The translations under genes were made by a program, and so were the position numbers. Source: an uncultured Sulfurimonas sp. (GTDB lineage Bacteria > Campylobacterota > Campylobacteria > Campylobacterales > Sulfurimonadaceae). Taken from it: a stretch of 64,000 nt of DNA. This document shows, piece after piece, positions 27,800-37,497 of this stretch (position 1 is the stretch's first letter; the number at the start of each line of letters is the position of its first letter). Below the pieces are notes generated by a model. It made no database searches, was not told the DNA's origin, and worked only from the letters and a program-made list of their open reading frames with translations. The stretch is taken from the NCBI RefSeq assembly GCF_963662755.1, contig NZ_OY759725.1:806001-870000 (forward strand), read 5' to 3'.

Positions 27800-29275
27800 T
27801 CATATTAGACTATGATCCATCTCTGATGGTATTTCTATATCCATTAATTTTAAAATAGTTGGAGCGATATTGTTTAAACCACCTGATTCTACCTTTGTAA
27901 CACCATCTGCTACCACAAAACACCATACTTTTCCAACTGTATGATTTGTTAATATGTTTCCATCATCATCTTTCATCTCTTCACAGTTTCCATGATCCGA
28001 TGTAATAAGCAATGCATAATCTTTCTCTTTTGCCTTTTGGATGATTTTTCCAAGTTGTTCATCCACACTAGAAACAGCAATCATTGCAGCTTTTTCATCT
28101 CCAGTATGTCCTACCATATCACCATTTGCGAAGTTTACAACAACAAAATCATACTCTTCATCCATAGCCTTTAAAACAACTTCACCAACTTCTGGTGCGC
28201 TCATCTGTGGTTTCATATCGTAAGTTTTTACGTCAGGAGATGGTATAAGAACTCTAGTTTCGTTTTCATAAGGCTCATCTATGCCACCATTAAGAAAAAA
28301 TGTAACATGAGCATATTTTTCAGTTTCAGCAGTATGAAGTTGTCTTAAACCATTAGCAGAAATAACTTCAGCTAGTGTATTTTTAGGAGAATCTTTTCTA
28401 AAAAGAACAGGATAAGAAAAAGATTTGTCATACTCTGTCATAGTTGCCAAATTTAACACTTTTTGATTTCTTGAAAATTGCTCAAAATCTTTACTTCCAA
28501 GAGCAGTTACCAACTCTCTCATTCTATCACTTCTAAAGTTTATGGTTAAAACGCTATCTCCATCTTTTACACCATCATAACCTTCAAAAGCAGTAGGTTC
28601 AACAAACTCATCAGTTTCACCAAGCGCATATGATGAACCTATGTAGCCAGCAGGTTCAAAATCTGTTTTTGGAGAAGCATCTACTATGGCTTCATAAGCT
28701 CTTTGTATCCTTGGCCAGCGGTTATCTCTATCCATTGCGTAAAAGCGTCCTGAGATTGTAGCTATTTGAACATTTTCATTTAAGTGATTTTTTACGATTT
28801 CCAAATACTTTTGTACAGAAGTTGGAGAGACATCTCTACCATCAGTTATAAGATGCAAAAATACTTTTTTACCTTTTTTTGCTGCAATATCTGCTAAACC
28901 CATAAAGTGATCTATATGAGAATGGACGCCACCATCACTCATTAAACCTATTAGATGCAATCTATCTGAAGCTTTAAAAAGATTTTGAAGTACACTATTT
29001 TCTTCTAAAGTATTTTCACTAAGAGAGAGTGAAATTTTTACTAAATCTTGGTACAAAACCCTTCCACTTCCTATACTCATGTGACCAACTTCAGAGTTAC
29101 CCATCTGCCCCTCTGGCAATCCTACACTAAGTCCCGAAGTTTCTATCAAAGAGTGTGGAGTTTTTTCAAATAATTTATCATAATTTGGTTTTGTAGCATT
29201 ATGAAATGCGTTATGCTCTGTTTTAGCACTGTATCCTATTCCATCTGTTATTACCAAAATGGCTTTTTTTGACAA
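27800..29275 (-). CDS. gpmI: 2,3-bisphosphoglycerate-independent phosphoglycerate mutase
   Basis: GpmI interconverts 3- and 2-phosphoglycerate using two manganese ions and a phosphoserine intermediate. The 491-residue alkaline-phosphatase-fold protein has the metal ligand Asp11 in ITDGIGY and the nucleophile Ser61 in GQMGNSEVGHMSIG. Later ligands lie in DGGVHSHIDH, NFANGDMVGHTG and ITSDHGNCEEM. It is head to head with mraY, 25 bases or 76 bases apart depending on the mraY start. It precedes the fab genes with a 59-base gap. Confidence 0.97.
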   Translation of the reverse strand: MSKKAILVITDGIGYSAKTEHNAFHNATKPNYDKLFEKTPHSLIETSGLSVGLPEGQMGNSEVGHMSIGSGRVLYQDLVKISLSLSENTLEENSVLQNLFKASDRLHLIGLMSDGGVHSHIDHFMGLADIAAKKGKKVFLHLITDGRDVSPTSVQKYLEIVKNHLNENVQIATISGRFYAMDRDNRWPRIQRAYEAIVDASPKTDFEPAGYIGSSYALGETDEFVEPTAFEGYDGVKDGDSVLTINFRSDRMRELVTALGSKDFEQFSRNQKVLNLATMTEYDKSFSYPVLFRKDSPKNTLAEVISANGLRQLHTAETEKYAHVTFFLNGGIDEPYENETRVLIPSPDVKTYDMKPQMSAPEVGEVVLKAMDEEYDFVVVNFANGDMVGHTGDEKAAMIAVSSVDEQLGKIIQKAKEKDYALLITSDHGNCEEMKDDDGNILTNHTVGKVWCFVVADGVTKVESGGLNNIAPTILKLMDIEIPSEMDHSLI

Positions 29276-29351
29276 ATTCTCTCCCTTATATTAAAGTTTT
29301 ATGCGATTATACTATAATGTCGTTTTTAAACTATTTAAGGGACCTACTAAA

Positions 29352-30413
29352 TTGCTGTACGAGCTTTACGAACTACTAAACATAAACATACTTGGATATA
29401 TTACTATTAGGGCTGGAATATCTTTTTTTATAGCTCTATCTTTTACTATATTTTTAATGCCAGTATTTATAAAATGGGCGCAAAAAACTTCAAGTGTTCA
29501 GCCTATTAATGAGTGGGCACCTGACTCCCACCAACAAAAAGCTAAAACTCCGACGATGGGTGGTATTGTTTTTATAACTGCTACTATTTTAGCTTCTTTA
29601 CTAACTATAAAATTTTCAAATATGTTTGCTCTAGGAGCTCTTTTAACATTGATTCTTTTTGCTCTTATAGGTTTTCAAGATGACTTTGCAAAGATAAAAA
29701 AGAGTGAAAATTTAGCAGGATTAAAAGCAAGAACAAAACTTGCTCTTCAAGTCATCGCCGCATTAGTTGTAACGAGTTTTTTGTGTCTTATGGCTGATTT
29801 TAACACAGATCTTTATGTTCCCTTTGTCAAAACACCAATTTTTGATATGAACATCTACTCTATTTTATTTTGGTGTATTGTTATTGTATCAACCTCAAAT
29901 GCAGTAAATTTAACAGACGGCTTAGATGGTCTTGCCACTGTTCCTTCTCTAGCTGCTCTTGCATCTTTTAGTATTATCATCTATATCACAGGTCATGCAA
30001 CTATAAGTTCTTATCTTTTAATGCCAAATTTTGATGTTGGAGAGGTTGCCATTGTAGCTGCTGCACTTATGGGAGCTTTAACTGGTTTTTTGTGGTACAA
30101 CTGTCACCCAGCAGAAGTGTTTATGGGAGATAGTGGTTCTTTAACTGTCGGTGCATTTCTTGGCTACTTAGCTATCATTTCAAAGAGTGAGATTTTGCTT
30201 CTTCTTATTGGTTCTATATTTGTTATAGAGACTGTTTCTGTTATTCTTCAAGTAGGAAGCTACAGGTTTCGCAAAAAAAGAGTTTTTTTAATGGCACCTA
30301 TACATCACCATTTTGAGATGAAAAAGTGGGCTGAAAACAAGATTATAGTCAGATTTTGGATTATCGCGATTCTTTCAAATCTAGTAGCACTCATAACTCT
30401 AAAGATTCGTTAG
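29352..30413 (+). CDS. mraY: Phospho-N-acetylmuramoyl-pentapeptide-transferase
   Basis: MraY makes lipid I from UDP-MurNAc-pentapeptide and undecaprenyl phosphate. The product has ten membrane segments and the catalytic aspartate motifs: DDFAKI, NLTDGLDGLA and GDSGSLTVGAFLG, plus the MAPIHHHFE loop. An in-frame ATG at 29301 exists. The TTG at 29352 has AAGGGA at correct distance and gives 353 residues starting LLYELYELLNIN, the usual family start, so I choose it. The murD start codon follows the stop directly. Confidence 0.94.
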   Translation: MLYELYELLNINILGYITIRAGISFFIALSFTIFLMPVFIKWAQKTSSVQPINEWAPDSHQQKAKTPTMGGIVFITATILASLLTIKFSNMFALGALLTLILFALIGFQDDFAKIKKSENLAGLKARTKLALQVIAALVVTSFLCLMADFNTDLYVPFVKTPIFDMNIYSILFWCIVIVSTSNAVNLTDGLDGLATVPSLAALASFSIIIYITGHATISSYLLMPNFDVGEVAIVAAALMGALTGFLWYNCHPAEVFMGDSGSLTVGAFLGYLAIISKSEILLLLIGSIFVIETVSVILQVGSYRFRKKRVFLMAPIHHHFEMKKWAENKIIVRFWIIAILSNLVALITLKIR

Positions 30414-31616
30414 ATGCAAAAAATTTCTTTATTTGGTTACGGCAAAACTACTAAGGCTATAGCAAAAGTAGCAAAAAACGCTGTTTTTTATGATGACAAA
30501 TGCACTAAACCTTTTCGTGATGAAGATGGTTTTATGGTTAAGCCATCAAATGAATTTAGTGCAAAATACTCACAACTTGAGATTCCATCACCTGGCATCC
30601 CTCCATCAAATCCACTTATAACTAGAGCTAAAAATCTTATCAGCGAATATGACTACTTCGCAAAAACTTCGCCTCTTAAAATTTGGATAAGCGGAACAAA
30701 TGGAAAAACTACAACTACTCAAATGATGCAACACTTACTAGAATCAAAAGGCTCTCAAGCAGGTGGAAACATTGGAATTCCTTTAGCTGAGTTAAGCATG
30801 GATGCTAAGATGTGGATTTTAGAAACTAGCTCTTTTACTATGCACTATACAAATATAGCTACACCAAATATCTATGTACTACTTCCTCTAAGTCCAGATC
30901 ACCTTAGTTGGCATGGAAATATGGATGAATATATAAAAGCCAAATTAAAACCTATACACTCTATGAAAGAGGGAGAAGTAGCTATTATTCCAGATGCTTA
31001 CAAAGATATCAAAACAAACGCTCATATTGTCTCATATAAGGATGAAACTTCTTTAGCATCTATTTTTGATATAGAGATAGAAAAAGTAAACTTCAAAGGT
31101 GCATTTCTCGCAGATGCCCTTTTAGCTATGGCAGTTGAAAAGATACTTTTTGATAGAGTTGATTATGATAAAATAAACTCTTTTGTACTTGATCCACATA
31201 GACAAGAAGAACTTATAGATGCCAAAAATCGTCTATGGGTAAATGACACTAAAGCTACAAACATAGATGCAAGCATAGCAGCTCTTAAGAGATATAAAGA
31301 GTTTTCTATTCATCTAATACTTGGCGGAGACGATAAGGGAGTTGATTTAAATGAGCTTTTTGTATATTTGCAAAAAATAAATGTTCGCATCTACAATATA
31401 GGAAGCAACAAAAATAAATTATCAAAACTAGCACAAGAGTATAAAATCAATTTTGAATTATGTTTAAACCTAGCAGATGCTATATCTAAAATAGATGCAA
31501 ATCTAAAAGAAAATGAAGTAGCCCTACTCTCTCCAGCTGCTGCTAGTCTTGATGAATTTAGCTCCTATGCACAAAGAGGCGAGCAATTTAAAGAAGCTAT
31601 CTATAACATAAGCTAG
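30414..31616 (+). CDS. murD: UDP-N-acetylmuramoyl-L-alanine:D-glutamate ligase
   Basis: MurD adds D-glutamate to UDP-MurNAc-L-alanine in the cytosol. The 400-residue Mur ligase has the ATP loop SGTNGKTTTT near residue 94. It also has LETSSFTM, the LSPDHLSWHG motif, and the C-terminal DDKGVDL and SPAAASLDEF motifs. The N-terminal UMP-binding domain is short, which is normal for Campylobacterota. It begins directly after the mraY stop, so the two are coupled. Confidence 0.95.
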   Translation: MQKISLFGYGKTTKAIAKVAKNAVFYDDKCTKPFRDEDGFMVKPSNEFSAKYSQLEIPSPGIPPSNPLITRAKNLISEYDYFAKTSPLKIWISGTNGKTTTTQMMQHLLESKGSQAGGNIGIPLAELSMDAKMWILETSSFTMHYTNIATPNIYVLLPLSPDHLSWHGNMDEYIKAKLKPIHSMKEGEVAIIPDAYKDIKTNAHIVSYKDETSLASIFDIEIEKVNFKGAFLADALLAMAVEKILFDRVDYDKINSFVLDPHRQEELIDAKNRLWVNDTKATNIDASIAALKRYKEFSIHLILGGDDKGVDLNELFVYLQKINVRIYNIGSNKNKLSKLAQEYKINFELCLNLADAISKIDANLKENEVALLSPAAASLDEFSSYAQRGEQFKEAIYNIS

Positions 31617-31657
31617 ATTTCAGCCCTTACAAGCTACAATGTCGCTCTTTAAAAGAT

Positions 31658-31733
31658 GGCCAATTAGCTCAGTCGGTAGAGCAAGTGACTGAAAATCACT
31701 GTGTCCTTGGTTCGATTCCGAGATTGGCCACCA
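31658..31733 (+). tRNA. tRNA-Phe (GAA), copy 1
   Basis: The 76-base cloverleaf includes an encoded CCA. The acceptor stem is GGCCAAT/ATTGGCC, and the D arm is GCTC...GAGC. The anticodon stem is AGTGA/TCACT with loop CTGAAAA, giving anticodon GAA at 31691-31693. The T arm contains TTCGATT. It is identical to the copy 106 bases downstream. Confidence 0.97.
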
Positions 31734-31763
31734 CCTCTTTTAAAGATTTTAACTTTTCATTAT

Positions 31764-31839
31764 GGCCAATTAGCTCAGTCGGTAGAGCAAGTGACTGAAA
31801 ATCACTGTGTCCTTGGTTCGATTCCGAGATTGGCCACCA
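31764..31839 (+). tRNA. tRNA-Phe (GAA), copy 2
   Basis: It is identical over all 76 bases to copy 1, including the CCA, with anticodon GAA. Only a 30-base AT-rich spacer separates the two, so they are probably read from one transcript. Flanking sequence is not conserved beyond a few bases on the 3' side. Confidence 0.97.
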
Positions 31840-31858
31840 CCCTTTAAATACTTCAAAA

Positions 31859-34330
31859 TTATTGATTTTTTAACCATTTGTAAGTATCTTCGCCATTCAT
31901 AGGTTTAGACAGTAAGTATCCTTGAGCGTATTTACATCCTTTTTCTATCAAATAATTACGTTGTTCAATAGTTTCAATACCCTCAGCTAATGTATCCAAG
32001 CCTAGACTGTTAGCCATGTTTATAATCGCATTTACAATAGCACAGGCGTCGTTTTCATATGGTATATCTTGAATAAAACTTTTATCAATTTTAAGAGTAT
32101 GTGCAGGAAGACGTCTTAGATAACTTAAAGATGAGTAACCTGTTCCAAAGTCATCAATACTGATACAAACTCCTATTTGTCTAATCTCTTCAAGTATGCT
32201 AATCCATCTCTCAGGATTTTTCATTACCATTGATTCTGTTACTTCAACTTCTAACATAGATGGATCAACTTCATAATTTTTCAAATTCTCTTTTATAATT
32301 TCAGCAAAATCAGAGTGTTCAAGTTGTACACCTGAAACATTTACAGCTATTCGTCCCCTGCATAAACCCTCATCCTTCCATTTTTTGATATCTTTACAGG
32401 CCTGCTTTAAAACAATCTCTCCTATTTGTAAAATCATCTTTGTTTCTTCTGCAATTGAAATGAACCGATCAGGAGAGATGATTCCCAAAGAAGGGTGATT
32501 CCATCTTACCAAAGCTTCAAGTCCTATGATAGTATTTGTGCCGTTGAGTTCTTCTTGAGGTTGATAATATACTTCAAATTCATTATTGATAATAGCATTT
32601 TTCAAAGCCGTCTCAAAAACAACACGCTCAAATGAGCTAGCACTCATCTTATCATTGTAAAACTTAAATGTATTTTTACCATTATCTTTTGCTTCATACA
32701 TAGCCGTATCAGCATTTTTTATCAAAATCTCTGGACTGTTACCATCATCTGGAGCTATACTTATTCCCATACTCACAGTAATCCAAAACTCTTTTTCTTC
32801 TATAATAAAAGACTTTTCAAATAATTCCATTATATTTTGCACTACATGGGTTACTTGTTCTATGGATTTAAAATGATTCATTGCCACTACAAACTCATCT
32901 CCCCCAATACGAGACAAAGTATCATCTTCTCTTTTGAGATTATCTAAACGATTAGCAACTTCTACTAAGAGTGCATCTCCCAAAGTATGTCCATAGCTAT
33001 CATTAATATGTTTAAAATTATCAATATCCATAAACATTACAGCTGTCAAATTTTTATTTCTCTTACCTATGCTTAAGGTATGTTCAAGTCTTACTTTAAG
33101 TAAAATACGGTTTGGCAATTCTGTTAAATGGTCATGATGTGCTAAAAAGTCAAGTTTCTTTTTAGTCTCTTTAAGTGATGAGATATCTGAAAAAACTGAA
33201 ACATAACTCTCAATCTTGCCAAGTTTATTTTTAACACTACTTATATTTAACCACTGAGGATAGATTTCTCCATTTTTGCGACGATTCCAAATCTCACCTT
33301 TCCATGTACCATTGTTTAAAATACTATCCCACATCTGTTCATAAAAAAGATGGTCATGTCTTCCTGATTTTAAAATCGATGGAGTTTTACCAACAACTTC
33401 GCTACGTTCACGTCCAGTTATTTCAATAAATGCTTCATTTACATCAAGTATAATGGATTCCGTATCAGTTATCATTACTCCCTCTGTAGTACACTCAAAT
33501 ACAGTAACAGATTGTCGGAGTTGCTTTTCTTTTTCTTTCATCTTAGTTATATCAAGAATAGAGCTTAAATAAAAAACATTATCATCATGGTCTTTGATTT
33601 TTTTCATTGCCATTAAAGCATCAAAAGTAGTTCCATCTTTGCGTAATGCAAGAAACTCTACAATAAGCTCTTGATTTAAATCTACTTGTTCTATGATTTT
33701 TTTTGGCATCTCAGAGTCAAAGTGATGAGAAAATGCTGATTTTCCTATAAGTTCACTCTTATCTTCATATCCCCACATTTTAAGATGAGACGGATTTACA
33801 TAAACAAAAAGACCGTTTTTATCGACAATATCAATACCTGCAAGTGATTTTTCAAGAGATTCTGATTGTAGTTTAAGTTGATTGAGAAGTTCTTTATCTT
33901 TTGTTATATCTTTTTGTATTCCAACAAAGTGAGTTAACTGATTGTTATCATCAAAAATAGGATTAATTGACATGTGAGATATAAATTCACTCCCATCTTT
34001 ACGATAATTCTTTAACTCAGTTTGAATAGGTTGTTGCTTTTTTAAAGCATTTCTAATAAGTTCTAACTCAGGTTGTTCTCTGTTTTTTTCATTTAAAAAA
34101 CGTAGATTTTTACCTAAAACCTCTTCCTCAGAATAACCACTAAGAAGTTCAAATGCAGGATTTACATATACAGTAGGCTGATCATCTGCGGCTTTTGTAA
34201 TAACTACACTTTCATTTAATGACTCAAAACTTTTCTTAAATAAATACAACTCATTTTCAAGCTTTTCAAATTCTGTTATATCGTTCAACTCATCTTCTTT
34301 TAATTTTAAAATATTTTTTTGATTAATCAT
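31859..34330 (-). CDS. Multi-PAS GGDEF-EAL c-di-GMP signalling protein
   Basis: The 823-residue protein carries about three PAS domains in the N-terminal half. Two FVGIQKDITK/YLSSILDITK-type PAC ends are visible, then a third before SYVSVFSDISSLKE. A GGDEF domain with intact GGDEF and an upstream RxxD I-site (REDD) comes next. The EAL domain shows EALVRW, the asparagine of NVSG, TESMVM, IDDFGTGYSS and KIDKSFI, all expected for activity. No membrane segment is evident, so it is probably cytosolic and senses through PAS ligands such as flavin or haem; which is unknown. Both synthesis and hydrolysis of c-di-GMP are possible. It lies between tRNA-Phe and ssrA as a lone gene. Confidence 0.93.
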   Translation of the reverse strand: MINQKNILKLKEDELNDITEFEKLENELYLFKKSFESLNESVVITKAADDQPTVYVNPAFELLSGYSEEEVLGKNLRFLNEKNREQPELELIRNALKKQQPIQTELKNYRKDGSEFISHMSINPIFDDNNQLTHFVGIQKDITKDKELLNQLKLQSESLEKSLAGIDIVDKNGLFVYVNPSHLKMWGYEDKSELIGKSAFSHHFDSEMPKKIIEQVDLNQELIVEFLALRKDGTTFDALMAMKKIKDHDDNVFYLSSILDITKMKEKEKQLRQSVTVFECTTEGVMITDTESIILDVNEAFIEITGRERSEVVGKTPSILKSGRHDHLFYEQMWDSILNNGTWKGEIWNRRKNGEIYPQWLNISSVKNKLGKIESYVSVFSDISSLKETKKKLDFLAHHDHLTELPNRILLKVRLEHTLSIGKRNKNLTAVMFMDIDNFKHINDSYGHTLGDALLVEVANRLDNLKREDDTLSRIGGDEFVVAMNHFKSIEQVTHVVQNIMELFEKSFIIEEKEFWITVSMGISIAPDDGNSPEILIKNADTAMYEAKDNGKNTFKFYNDKMSASSFERVVFETALKNAIINNEFEVYYQPQEELNGTNTIIGLEALVRWNHPSLGIISPDRFISIAEETKMILQIGEIVLKQACKDIKKWKDEGLCRGRIAVNVSGVQLEHSDFAEIIKENLKNYEVDPSMLEVEVTESMVMKNPERWISILEEIRQIGVCISIDDFGTGYSSLSYLRRLPAHTLKIDKSFIQDIPYENDACAIVNAIINMANSLGLDTLAEGIETIEQRNYLIEKGCKYAQGYLLSKPMNGEDTYKWLKNQ

Positions 34331-34435
34331 AATTTGTACTCCTTAAGAGCCACCAATTTAGTTTACTAATTATATTCCAAAGCAACTCAAAAAACAAGGA
34401 AATCTATTTGTGCATATCATTTAGTAAACTTCTGC

Positions 34436-34441
34436 TATAAT
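34436..34441 (+). promoter_or_regulatory. -10 box of ssrA
   Basis: TATAAT, preceded by TGC (extended -10), ends 12 bases before the first base of the tmRNA gene. Primary transcripts would begin a few bases upstream of the mature 5' end. No consensus -35 box is seen. Confidence 0.6.
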
Positions 34442-34453
34442 TCCAAAATATTT

Positions 34454-34827
34454 GGGGCTGACCTGGTTTCGACGGGATCAAGTAGCTTCTGACTGCATGT
34501 CGGACTGAGCATCTCCGTTACACGGCTCAACTTGCTTAAATGCAAACAATACAAATTACCGCCCAGCTTTAGCAGTAGCTTAAGTTTTACCCCCTCGTAA
34601 GAGGACGGGCTGCTTCACCTATGGACTCTGGATAGATAGGATTCGAAGTATAACCCTTATGCAGATATATTTTACGTCTGTCTCAGCGTAAGATGAATCT
34701 TGAGACTCGTCTTGTGTAGCTTTGCAGGTTGTGTGAAGCAAGATTAAACTAAACAATCTCCCTAAGCATGTAGACGTTAGGAGTAGCGTGGTTTCGGACT
34801 GGAGTTCGATTCTCCACAGCTCCACCA
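34454..34827 (+). ncRNA. ssrA: tmRNA (transfer-messenger RNA)
   Basis: tmRNA rescues stalled ribosomes and tags the incomplete protein for degradation. The 5' end GGGGCTGACCTGGTTTCGAC and the 3' end GGAGTTCGATTCTCCACAGC followed by TCCACCA are the conserved tRNA-like parts and pair as GGGGCTG/CAGCTCC. The tag frame runs from 34542 to the TAA at 34581-34583 and encodes ANNTNYRPALAVA. The start resembles ANNVKFAPAYAKAA of Campylobacter and VNNTDYAPAYAKAA of Helicobacter. The length of 374 bases is normal for the one-piece form. Confidence 0.97.
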
Positions 34828-34885
34828 AATAATAATCTAAAACAGCACTTTATAAATTTAAATTAGTATTACACACTTTTAAAAA

Positions 34886-35677
34886 TTACTTTTCTACTCT
34901 TTTTCGCCAAAAATACACAATAGATGATGTGATAATTACTAAAGAAGTCATAATTACTATTGCATTATATGTACCAAAGTTTCCTTCAGCAAATGGTAAT
35001 CCACTTGTGTTCATACCAAAAAAACCAACTACCAAATTAAGAGGAAGAAAGATAGCTGATATAATTGTTAAAAGATAAATCATGCGATTCATCTTATCAT
35101 TTGATTTAGCATTATAAAAACTATACAAGTAGTCTAGTTTTGAAAGTTGTAAAGCGGAAGAGCGGACTGTTCTTTCTAGATGCTCATATAAATCCACATA
35201 GTGATTTATTGGAAAAGTTTCAGTGTTTTTATGAAACTCTACAAATTCATCTATAGCATTTGCTGCTTTTATTAATATTCTCTCTATACGTAGTATTTCT
35301 AGTTTAAGTCCAAGCCAAGTATTCATAAAATCATCTTTTATCTTACCCACATAAAGCAACTCTTCCATATCTGCAACTTCATCTTGATACTTAGCAAAAG
35401 ATTTCAACATTTTATCTGTAAGGTCATCTAGTATTTTATATGGACCTTCAAAACGTCCATTTAATTTTTCAAAATCATTTATTTGTCTATTGTAAAAGTA
35501 GCTATCTTCTTTTGAAATAACAAAGCCTAATGATTTAGCACTTAACTCATTTAAAAAAATAGGCATTCGTAAGATGAGCATATCGTAATCTTCATTTTCA
35601 TCAAAGATTGAAGGATGCGACTCATTTCTAAGGTCTTCTAGATGCAAGTCATCCATTAAGTTTTTTATATTTTTCAT
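34886..35677 (-). CDS. CorA-family divalent cation transporter
   Basis: CorA-type proteins form pentameric magnesium (or cobalt, zinc) channels. The 263-residue protein has a short N-terminal cytosolic domain, the long stalk helix, and two C-terminal membrane helices. The signature GMN sits at 221-223 after the first helix, followed by the acidic loop GLPFAEGNFG. The N-terminal domain is roughly 50 residues shorter than in E. coli CorA. It is the last gene of the eight-gene minus-strand block, 7 bases after an MscS gene, so a link with ion or osmotic balance is likely. Confidence 0.87.
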   Translation of the reverse strand: MKNIKNLMDDLHLEDLRNESHPSIFDENEDYDMLILRMPIFLNELSAKSLGFVISKEDSYFYNRQINDFEKLNGRFEGPYKILDDLTDKMLKSFAKYQDEVADMEELLYVGKIKDDFMNTWLGLKLEILRIERILIKAANAIDEFVEFHKNTETFPINHYVDLYEHLERTVRSSALQLSKLDYLYSFYNAKSNDKMNRMIYLLTIISAIFLPLNLVVGFFGMNTSGLPFAEGNFGTYNAIVIMTSLVIITSSIVYFWRKRVEK

Positions 35678-35684
35678 AGTTTAC

Positions 35685-37496
35685 TCATCGTTTTAGATTA
35701 ACATCAAGTTGAGGAAATGGTATATTTATGTTGTTAGCTCTTAAAGTATTGTATATCAGTATCAAAAAATCAGAATCTATGGATATATTTTTTAGTTTTA
35801 TATCTCTACTAACCCAAACTATAAGTTCAAGATCAACACTACTACTGTTCATAAGCGTCATTCTTACATCTGTTTTTTTATCTTCATCATCACGTATAAA
35901 ATAGAGACTACTTTTATCAAGTGCATCTAGCACTACACGCTTTACAACATCGATTTCTGTACCATAGGCTACACCAAAAGGGATGTGCAAACGTCTTATT
36001 CTATCTTCTAGTGTTAAGTTTATAACATTATTTTGAACAAAAGATGAGTTAGGTACAACTATATCAACATTGTCAAATGTTTTTACTGTTGTTGAACGTA
36101 TCCGCATATCGGTTACTGTTCCACTTAAAACATTATTAATCTCTATAATATCGCCTATTCTTATAGTTCTCTCAAACATAAGGATAATTCCTGCGATAAG
36201 ATTAGATACAACCGTTTGCAAACCAAAACCAATACCAATAGACAATGCTCCTGCTATAAGAGATAAAGAGCTCATATCTATACCTAAAGAGCCTATAGAA
36301 ATAATTAAAAATATTAGTATAATCAGGTAATAACCAATGTTTGATATCAAACGTATTGACATCATACTCATGTCTTTAAATCTCTTAGTAACTCTTGCTA
36401 TCCAGCCCTTATAAAGCATTCCTAAAAAAAAGCCAATTACCACATATAGGATTGATTTTAAAAGACTAAAAAGACTAATAGAGCGTTCATTAAAGATAAA
36501 AAGAGGAGATATCACAAATTCTTTTGCCTTTAAAATAATCTCTTTGGTCTCTTGAACTGTTGCACCAAAAAAAAGATTTGTATGCCCCAGAGCATCTTTA
36601 GATATTTTTTTAATAACATCTATTTCTTGTAAAAAAAGTGCTTTCTCAGATGCATTCGATATGTCTTTTGTTGTTTTTTGTGTATCGTTTATTAATTTAT
36701 AAAAACCAGAATTATCACTATTTTTTAAAAGACATAAGGATTTCATAAGATTTAGTGAGATTTTTTTTCTAAGAAGTTCTTGATAGTCTGAATTTAGCAA
36801 GACAAGATTATTATCAACTTTATCAATAATACTACTCTCTTCTATAAGTGCCTTTTCTTTTTGCAACTCTTTTGCAATGATTTCTTGTTTTTTCTCTAAA
36901 AGAGAGCTTTGAAGTAAAGATATTTCATCTTCTAACTTAAGACTTACTTCACAGTTTAATGTCTTAAATGACTTTAAAAGAGACTCTTTTAATTTTAAAA
37001 TTTCATCTTTTAAAAGAGAGACTCTTGAGTCTATGTTTTTTTGTTGAAGTTTATAGTAAGCAAATTGTAATTGCAAAGACAAAAGTTTTACTTTTTCATC
37101 TTCTGTTATATCTTCAATCTTTTTTTTCAAAAAAAGTAGTTTTGATTGTAAATCACTCACAAATTCCGCGTTAGCATCTTGTTTATTCTCAAGAACTGCT
37201 ATTTGTGCTATAACTTCATAATATGTTTTTAAATCTATAGATTTTAAACTAAAGAGTTTTAAGTCATAAGATTCTACTTGAATTTTTTTACTTGAAGCAT
37301 CTCTAACTCTTGAGAGTTGAAGTATCTCTTCTTTGATTACTTCATCACTCTTTGAGCCTCCTATGGCTGATTTATTTATCTGTTTTTTTATCTCATCATA
37401 ATAAGCATCTCTTTGATCGCCTTCATAAAGTTTGTTATCAACAGTTGCACCAAAGAGACTTAAAGAGAGTAAAAAAAATAAATAAAATAATTTCAT
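35685..37496 (-). CDS. Large MscS-family mechanosensitive channel
   Basis: The 603-residue protein has a signal peptide and a long periplasmic region rich in coiled coil (about 20-290). Membrane helices follow (about 325-430), then the MscS pore and beta domains. The pore helix LSIGIGFGLQTVVSNLIAGIILM and the beta-domain start FERTIRIGDIIEI are the family signatures. This is the MscK/YbdG-like larger type with an extra periplasmic domain. It opens on membrane tension and releases solutes. It is one base behind the SnoaL-like gene and forms part of the block with a second MscS (37967-39370). Confidence 0.9.
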   Translation of the reverse strand: MKLFYLFFLLSLSLFGATVDNKLYEGDQRDAYYDEIKKQINKSAIGGSKSDEVIKEEILQLSRVRDASSKKIQVESYDLKLFSLKSIDLKTYYEVIAQIAVLENKQDANAEFVSDLQSKLLFLKKKIEDITEDEKVKLLSLQLQFAYYKLQQKNIDSRVSLLKDEILKLKESLLKSFKTLNCEVSLKLEDEISLLQSSLLEKKQEIIAKELQKEKALIEESSIIDKVDNNLVLLNSDYQELLRKKISLNLMKSLCLLKNSDNSGFYKLINDTQKTTKDISNASEKALFLQEIDVIKKISKDALGHTNLFFGATVQETKEIILKAKEFVISPLFIFNERSISLFSLLKSILYVVIGFFLGMLYKGWIARVTKRFKDMSMMSIRLISNIGYYLIILIFLIISIGSLGIDMSSLSLIAGALSIGIGFGLQTVVSNLIAGIILMFERTIRIGDIIEINNVLSGTVTDMRIRSTTVKTFDNVDIVVPNSSFVQNNVINLTLEDRIRRLHIPFGVAYGTEIDVVKRVVLDALDKSSLYFIRDDEDKKTDVRMTLMNSSSVDLELIVWVSRDIKLKNISIDSDFLILIYNTLRANNINIPFPQLDVNLKR

Positions 37497-37497
37497 A

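Noticed and set aside
29301..29351. ATG at 29301 as mraY start
   Set aside because: It has no ribosome site and adds 17 residues not usual in the family; the TTG at 29352 has AAGGGA.
34619..34828. 69-codon open frame on the minus strand
   Set aside because: It lies almost entirely inside the tmRNA gene and has no ribosome site or homology.
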